Source: Chrysomallon squamiferum (lineage: Eukaryota > Mollusca > Gastropoda > Neomphalida > Peltospiridae). Taken from it: a DNA stretch of 14,000 bases. This document shows positions 8,717 to 14,000 of this stretch, piece after piece. The number at the start of each line of letters is the position of its first letter. Position 1 is the first letter of the stretch. Location of the stretch: positions 19,279,150 through 19,293,149 of the forward strand of contig CM022665.1 of assembly GCA_012295275.1 (NCBI GenBank), given 5' to 3'. Under the pieces are notes generated by a model. It did no database searches. It had not been told where the DNA came from and saw nothing but the letters and a program-made list of their open reading frames with translations. A program made the position numbers and the translations under genes.

Positions 8717-8742
8717 TATCTCATTTTAACACCTGATTACTT
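8621..8742. mobile_element. Hairpin element: 22-bp perfect inverted repeat enclosing (GT)n and (CA)n
   Basis: The left arm 8621-8642 is exactly reverse-complementary to the right arm 8721-8742 (core AATCAGGTGTTAAAATGA). Between the arms lie an interrupted (GT)n at 8642-8672 and a (CA)n at 8680-8712, themselves complementary, so almost the whole 122 bases can fold back. Outside the arms are T-rich (left) and A-rich (right) flanks, extending the symmetry loosely. This could be a foldback or MITE-like element, or an inverted duplication that arose at a dinucleotide repeat. No target-site duplication is clear. Confidence 0.5.
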
Positions 8743-8750
8743 ACTTAAAA

Positions 8751-8880
8751 AATGTGTGTGTGTGTTTGTGTCTGTATATATATATATAGATACATACATA
8801 CACACACATTAGATAATCTGTATATGTATATGTTAAAGTGAGATAACTATATATGTATAATATGTTAAATGAGATGTCTT
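8751..8880. repeat. Second, degenerate GT-(TA)-CA hairpin with TTAAA-TGAGAT repeats
   Basis: ATGTGTGTGTGTGTTTGTG, (TA)n, then ACATACATACACACACA form a second fold-back of the same plan as the neighbour. It is followed by ATATGTTAAAGTGAGATAAC and ATATGTTAAATGAGATG, which resemble the GTTAAAATGAGATAAT seen (reverse strand) at 8715-8731. Reads as a diverged partial duplicate of the adjacent element. Confidence 0.5.
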
Positions 8881-9631
8881 GCCTATTCTTAAAATGTTTA
8901 TGAGAATTTCTGTTGGCTACTTCATAGGTAATTTTATTTGATAAAATGAAGGGTCACACTGAAATAAAAACCATGTGGTATCTACATATTTATATGGTTT
9001 TTGTGGTTATATAAAAATGTGCATGTTACAAATACAGTTAATTTTTGTTATGAATGAAAATGTGCAAATTATGAATATTCATACCTGTATAATGAACATT
9101 TGTACGAAAAACTGTTTAATAGCAAATCCAGTGATCCACATAAACTTTCTGTCCCAGAGTTTTGTGTTACTTTTTATTGAGGTAATTCATTCAGAATTAC
9201 TTCTGTTTTATCCCTCTTCCCTGTCACCTGCACACACACACACACACACTTTCAAGACACCCATACAAACAGCCACTCAATAATTGTATGAACAAACCAT
9301 TTTATTCACAAGAAATATTAAAACTAATTCAGATTTAAAATAAGGTACAACCTGGGCAGTTCCATTAAGAAGGGTTAGAGGTTATTCCAAATGTAGTTCC
9401 ATGTCCACAAGAGATAGTAGCAAGTCCACTGCTGTAATGATCTTGATACAGAGGTGATGACTTAAATAAACACAAATATTCAAATTGTACCAAAGACAAC
9501 AGTGTATTCTTTATTGTTTTACTTTGATGTCACACAGCATGACTATCAAGCTGAAGTCCAAATTATTACTAACAGTTTCATATCCTGGTGCATTTTTAGA
9601 CAATTATGACAATGGAAACATTTTTTGCAAG
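8881..9631. other. AT-rich stretch with (CA)n and minus-strand poly(A) signal candidates
   Basis: No + strand gene is supported; the frame at 8975-9283 is a composition artefact running into a (CA)n at 9231-9249. On the - strand, AATAAA occurs at 9515-9510 and 9306-9301; the second is followed on that strand by GT-rich sequence (the complement of the CA repeat), an arrangement resembling a cleavage and polyadenylation site. Confidence 0.4.
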
Positions 9632-9979
9632 TTAAAGAAGTAGATAGTTTTGTGTAATTTCTCTTTCATTAGATATTTTAACATAAAATCTTTTTCTTGA
9701 ATCTGGTGATAATACGTTTTCAAGAACAGCAGGAAAAACTAAATTCATAATCTTTATTTTGAAAGATGTTACATCATGAATTGGAACTGAAATGAAAAAA
9801 ATGAAGTACTGAGGAATTGTCGGTAAAATATTTTGAATCTGTCGTCTAATGGTGATTAGTGAAAGCTTTTGTGTTAAAGACTGAATAACTAAGTATAAAG
9901 ACCTTTCTTGACTTACAAGAATCAAACCTTTGGTATTGCACCCACTTTTTCCTGAGACAGATAGTATGTGTGATGGATT
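9632..9979 (-). CDS. Possible terminal exon of an unidentified convergent gene
   Basis: Open - strand frame bounded by TAA codons at 9982-9980 and 9634-9632, some 115 codons, unusually long for DNA this AT-rich. The core includes KGLILVSQERSLYLVIQSLT and ends with SPDSRKRFYVKISNEREITQ. There is no convincing ATG; the frame could begin at a splice acceptor after CTGTCTCAG near 9953. About 115 bases after the stop lies AATAAA (9515-9510), then GT-rich sequence. I do not recognise the family; a faint resemblance to the end of a CRAL-TRIO domain is not reliable. It may equally be chance: codon choice is simply AT-rich and there is no spliced neighbour exon I can point to. Confidence 0.2.
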   Translation of the reverse strand, partial: NPSHILSVSGKSGCNTKGLILVSQERSLYLVIQSLTQKLSLITIRRQIQNILPTIPQYFIFFISVPIHDVTSFKIKIMNLVFPAVLENVLSPDSRKRFYVKISNEREITQNYLLL

Positions 9980-9982
9980 TTA

Positions 9983-10977
9983 TAGTTTTCTTTCCTCATT
10001 CAAATACAATTAATGTAATTTCAAGACTTATTTTTTAACTTTGCCTTGGACAGAGCTAAGATAAATAGAAAGAAAATTTTTAATTTTTTTGTGTCTGATG
10101 TTACGTTGACTGATCACATTGTTTTAAATCCAGTCTTTGGGTATCTACTTCCATATTCTTTAAACTGTTCTACAGACATTATAAATTAAGTAAAATGAAG
10201 TACGAAAGCCAATTTGGTGTGGGTGATTTGAGAAGCTTAATATTCCTATTTTCAGAAGTCTAGCTTTGAAATTACATATGTGTTGATGTCAGAACATTGG
10301 CAGTACAACTGAACAGGAGATATATTTTCTGTATTTTCAATGATTATTTTGAAACATGAAATGTCAGAGTAGATGGAATGTGACATGCAACTATTGTAAC
10401 CAATGACATTAAGTAACAAAATTACTTTAAAAAATAATAATAACAAATAAAAAATAATTTGAGATATTTTGTAAACATGGACAAAAATCCTCAGGACTTT
10501 AAATAATTTTGTTTGCCAGAAGCCCTCTGTGAACCTTACAGTTCAAATGCAACAAGCAGGAAAGAAGCATGTGTGAACCCCCAGCTAGTTAAGACACTAC
10601 ACTTACCGGCTGCTTTGTACAGATAGTATAAACTGCTCCCACTTGAGGGGATGGAAGAAGAAAGATCAATAAACTGGGTAGTTCACTCTGTAGGCCATGT
10701 GCAGGTTATTTGAATTAAAAATTAATCTTAACATGCTTTGACATCTTCTATGTTTTATTATATACAACTGATCTTTTAAAATGTAACCAAAAGTTGTGGA
10801 ATGTGATGTCCTGTAAGTTGTTAAATATTATCAAATATGTCACATTTCTATTATTCATTTAATGACTTTATTTATAAAACTAATAAAATAAAAATGCAAA
10901 AGCATAATAAATCAAGTAATCTGTGATAGCAGCTTAATTAAAAATATTTATTTTCGTATTCCAAATTAGAGGTTTAT
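9983..10977. other. Non-coding stretch with a more complex patch at 10510-10720
   Basis: Mostly AT-rich unique DNA. Around 10510-10720 the composition is more balanced. On the - strand this patch contains GGGGGTTCACACATG (near 10568-10582), vaguely like a tRNA-type B box, so an old SINE fragment is conceivable. Short open frames there run to in-frame stops within about 35 codons and are not recognisable. Confidence 0.35.
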
Positions 10978-11002
10978 AAAAAAAAAAAAAAAAAAAAAAA
11001 AA
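10978..11002. repeat. Poly(A) tract, 25 bases
   Basis: An uninterrupted A run on the + strand; first of three within 740 bases. Confidence 0.9.
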
Positions 11003-11207
11003 TTGAATTTATAATTTGTTAGGTTAATGTTAATGTAACATTGTGGGATAATGTAAAACATTTCATGCATTGTTGGAATAGTCCCAAGAACACATTAAAA
11101 ATGCTTTAAACTTCGCCGTATCAACATTATTTAACATAGAATTATTTTTGAAAAGATGAAAAACAATAACAAGAAAAAATATAATTTCTACACTTATCTC
11201 CAGCTCC

Positions 11208-11208
<1 letters not shown>

Positions 11209-11248
<40 letters not shown>
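11209..11248. repeat. Poly(A) tract, 40 bases
   Basis: An uninterrupted A run following CTCCAGCTCCC. The longest homopolymer in the window; possible retroposon tail, but no flanking duplication is obvious. Confidence 0.9.
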
Positions 11249-11251
<3 letters not shown>

Positions 11252-11386
11252 ACCATATTAATAATAAACTGAACAGTTGGATCGAAAAATAATATAAAAC
11301 TAAAATTAGCAAAGGAAGGGTATCAACTTTAATTTAATTATTATTTTCTATTTAATCTAATGCTGAGACTTAGAGCCTATTAGCTT

Positions 11387-11612
11387 ATCATAATAATAAT
11401 AATAACAAAACAACAACAATAATAATAGTAGTAGTAGTAGTAGTACTAGTAACAATAGTAGTAGTTGTGATGGTGATGATGAATTAATGACATCCCAGTG
11501 CAAAAACACATATATGTCAATAAATAAATAAATACAATTACAGCAACTACTACTACCACCACTAATACAACTATTACTATTACTACCACCACCACTAATA
11601 ATAATAATAAGG
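11387..11612. repeat. Mixed trinucleotide repeat block (TAA, CAA, TAG, GAT, TAC, CAC)
   Basis: (TAA)n, (CAA)n, (TAG)n to 11465, then TGATGGTGATGATGA, (AATA)n, and finally (CTA)n, (CAC)n and (TAA)n. Tag-type units on the left are complementary to CTA-type units on the right: CAACTACTAC at 11545-11554 matches GTAGTAGTTG on the left exactly. Confidence 0.8.
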
Positions 11613-11682
11613 TAGTTGATGACGATTATGACAATTATGATAACTGTTCCAATATTCTTGAGATTTTATGGGATCCGTTTCA

Positions 11683-11685
<3 letters not shown>

Positions 11686-11716
<31 letters not shown>
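11686..11716. repeat. Poly(A) tract, 31 bases
   Basis: An uninterrupted A run after CCGTTTCAAGC, third of the cluster. Confidence 0.9.
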
Positions 11717-11718
<2 letters not shown>

Positions 11719-11793
11719 TATTGTTGATGATGGTCCAAAACAGCCTGCATATTATCCCTTCTTCATTGCAGATATAACCAGACCTTCACGTCC

Positions 11794-11855
11794 TATCCTA
11801 TAGGACATTAATGTTCAACTGAGGACAGAATTTGGGGAATAGGTCCCATAGGATA
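11794..11855. repeat. Imperfect inverted repeat, 13-base arms
   Basis: TATCCTATAGGAC at 11794-11806 and GTCCCATAGGATA at 11843-11855 are complementary at 12 of 13 positions, with a 36-base loop. It lies in a patch of more balanced composition (11725-11880) that may be a transposon remnant. Confidence 0.5.
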
Positions 11856-11983
11856 CAGTGGATCTCATTTCAGAGCTATCAATTATTTGTTTGAAAACGA
11901 CGCCAAAAAAAAAAACAAAAACCTGTAAAACGTTACAACCAAATAATCTGTTTAGAAATCTTTTAATAATGGGTTGTTGTTGT

Positions 11984-12000
11984 GTTTTTTTGGGGGGGGG
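11984..12000. repeat. T7-G9 homopolymer junction
   Basis: Seven or more T followed by nine G, like the junction at 1430-1451. It lies inside the apparent + frame 11974-12192, which is not protein-like. Confidence 0.85.
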
Positions 12001-12262
12001 TTAACGTATATTCTACTGTATTATTTAAAGATATTTCAAGAAGTGGACAACAACTTTTACAACTGTTTATCAACATCAGACTGCGTAGTATCGAACTATA
12101 TTTGTCCTACTCTAAGGTCAAAAATATTTTTATTCAGATCGTCAGTGTTGGCTAAATGCTACCTTTGTTCATTTATTTTGCAATTACTATAAATAGTAGC
12201 AAAATATAGTAACTAGAACAATTTCTGTATGTTTGGTCACTATGTTTAGGACAGAACTATTT

Positions 12263-12316
12263 TACACACACAAACACAAACACAAACACACACACACACA
12301 CACACACCAAACCAAA
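12263..12316. repeat. (CA)n microsatellite with CAAACA interruptions
   Basis: ACACACACAAACACAAACAC, then a pure (CA)n to 12307 and CAAACCAAA. The - strand frame across it is repeat translation. Confidence 0.95.
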
Positions 12317-13970
12317 TGGAATTAATTCGAAAGAAAACTGCTTGTGAATTATCATGTATTTATTCTTAGTTTCGAATATTCTAAAAATATCTGCTAGCGA
12401 AATTAATTTTCTCAAGAGAGTTGTGGATACCAAACTTTTCTCATTAGCATCAACCATTCAGTGATCAGTACTGGTCACCTTCGTCGAAACGTAAAAGTTA
12501 ACTTTGTTTAAATTTGTCTCCGATCATGTGCTTTTTCGTGCCTTTTAAAGTTTCGTGGAACTGGAGCAGCTGATAAAGGTATTTCAGTAGATTTAGACTG
12601 CAATAGTTAAATACATTTCGAATTGTGAGTAATGTAACGTAAGAAGAAGGTACCAAAAGAAAGAAAGTTGTGTGGTATTCGTTTATCAGTATATCCTTAT
12701 TTCTTGCATTACGTTTGTTAACCTCTCCGGCTTTGTTTGTTTGTTTGTCTTTCTCAATAAAAATACATTAATTCTTTCTCTCTACATTATTCTAAGGAGT
12801 AAAAGAATGTTAATTATTATCATCGATGTTAACCATTCCCCTGATTCAAACATACAGCACAATTTTCAATTTTATTAAAACAAATGTCTGTAGTATCATT
12901 TATCCGTTTCACTGTAAAACATTGTTATAATAAGATTATACTGAACGTGTGATTTCTTATAACAGTATGGATTTTATTGTCCATTAAAAAGAACATAAGT
13001 CGATAAAGTCAATTTTACTAATGTTTCTTTCACTGACCGATAAATATAACAATTTATTGTATTTAAATTTTGTTTTACAAATAATTATAATACTTATGGG
13101 AAATCATTATGATAAACAACAGGTTTTTTTTAGAACAAAAAACAAAATAAAACAAATAAAATAATCGCAACAAAATAATAAATAAATAAATATAAAAACA
13201 GATTGTGATAATAGAGCATTAAAAAGAAATAACATTTAAAATAAATAAGTTTAGAACTAATTATGGTTCAGATTAAATGTATAATGATTTTAAATTTGTT
13301 AACGATCATCATTATTCTGAAGTAAAAAAAAACGGTTTATTGAGTTCTGTAATATAAATCTTCTTATTGTGTCCATTGTCCTCACAAACTATTACAGTGA
13401 CGATGTATAAATATATTTATATAAAGAGAATGGAATACAAAGACAAAAGCTTGGAATACAATAAGAAGAACATTTATAAAAGGAAAGTAAACGACTGCTA
13501 CATCCTGTAGTTGTAATTAAGGTAGCTGCATACATCAATTACACTTATAAAGAAAACAGCGAGTACATCTGGTCTAAATATCCAGTTTCCGATATTATTT
13601 TCAGTTAAGTATTTAATCACGTCGAGTTAAATGAAACTCGAATCACATTACACTACTTGGTAATTTACTTTAGTGTCCTGGCAGTCCTGAGTTCGCGTCT
13701 AAAACAAATAAAAAATATCGATATGCTCGTGGTTTGTTTTCAGAGAGATCGTCTTATATGTATCTTGACTGAGACATTGTAGAACACTAAACAAACAATT
13801 CGATCAACGCTGTCGTAATATTCCTTCTTAGATTAAATTTAAGTACGTGTATTTAATAACTGAGTAAATTCTGATCTTGAATTTCTTACATTTTAAATGA
13901 AGTGAACTCGTTTAGATAATAATGGACACAGATATTAGAAAATATTTAAATTAATTTTCAAGAAGAATAC
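12317..13970. other. AT-rich stretch with relatively frequent CpG, no gene recognised
   Basis: No exon, RNA gene or transposon is supported. A near-palindrome lies at 12461-12478, an A/T-rich low-complexity patch (AAATA-type units) at 13128-13200, and a hairpin with a 7-bp stem at 13622-13641 (TCGAGTT ... AACTCGA). CpG is several times denser here than in 4-11.6 kb, consistent with a different methylation history. Confidence 0.5.
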
Positions 13971-13971
13971 A

Positions 13972-14000
13972 ACACACACACACACACACACACACACACA
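13972..14000. repeat. (CA)n microsatellite cut by window end
   Basis: At least 14 CA units running to the last base; its full length is not visible. Confidence 0.95.

Noticed and set aside
11974-12192. 72-codon + strand frame
   Set aside because: It begins across a T7G9 run, has no homologue I recognise, and has composition typical of AT-rich non-coding DNA.
12257-12457. 66-codon - strand frame
   Set aside because: Its end is a Val-Cys-Val-Phe repeat from the (CA)n microsatellite, and the rest is unremarkable.
13680-13710. tRNA or SINE B-box-like GAGTTCGCGTC
   Set aside because: No A box, no cloverleaf pairing and no CCA or tail region could be found around it.

Overview
The window is AT-rich, intron-containing, microsatellite-rich animal DNA. 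It has no bacterial-type gene layout, no ribosome binding sites and no operons. The one gene I can identify with confidence is the 3' part of a SPRED (Sprouty-related, EVH1 domain) gene on the + strand. The abundant (CA)n, (CT)n, ATC and TAA-type repeats, the short introns around a single large terminal coding exon, and the sequence of the SPRED protein suggest a lophotrochozoan, plausibly a mollusc such as a cephalopod. The species guess is inference; the metazoan assignment is firm, because SPRED is an animal-specific family.

Layout. Positions 1-1801 are the end of an intron, with a (CA)n/(TA)n block, a T14-G8 run and a long (CT)n tract just before the splice acceptor. Coding exons lie at 1802-1970 (C-terminal half of the EVH1 domain), 2325-2374 (short linker) and 2750-3682 (linker plus the complete cysteine-rich SPR domain and stop). 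Together they give 56 + 17 + 310 = 383 residues in one open frame with consistent intron phases. The N-terminal half of EVH1, the start codon and the promoter must lie upstream of the window. The 3' UTR starts at 3683. Candidate poly(A) signals at 4567 and 5195 share an identical 14-base context. From about 5.2 kb to 14 kb there is no gene I can name.

Function of the gene: by family knowledge, SPRED proteins sit at the plasma membrane through the SPR domain, recruit neurofibromin through EVH1, and so damp Ras-ERK signalling downstream of receptor tyrosine kinases. This protein keeps EVH1 and SPR, but I cannot find the KIT-binding domain that SPRED1 and SPRED2 carry between them.

The rest is repeats and structure: a degenerate AGTAAA minisatellite (4635-4860), a C-run array able to form a G-quadruplex on the opposite strand (4973-4996), two consecutive (GT)n/(CA)n hairpins, one with perfect 22-base flanking arms (8621-8880), three long poly(A) tracts (10978-11716), a mixed trinucleotide block that is partly self-complementary (11387-11612), and microsatellites up to the right edge. 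CpG is scarce from 1 to 2.7 kb and from 3.7 to about 11.6 kb, but clearly more frequent in the last SPRED exon and to the right of about 11.6 kb. A weak case exists for the 3' end of a convergent gene on the - strand (open frame 9632-9979, AATAAA signals at 9510 and 9301). No tRNA, rRNA, CRISPR array or transposon protein was seen.
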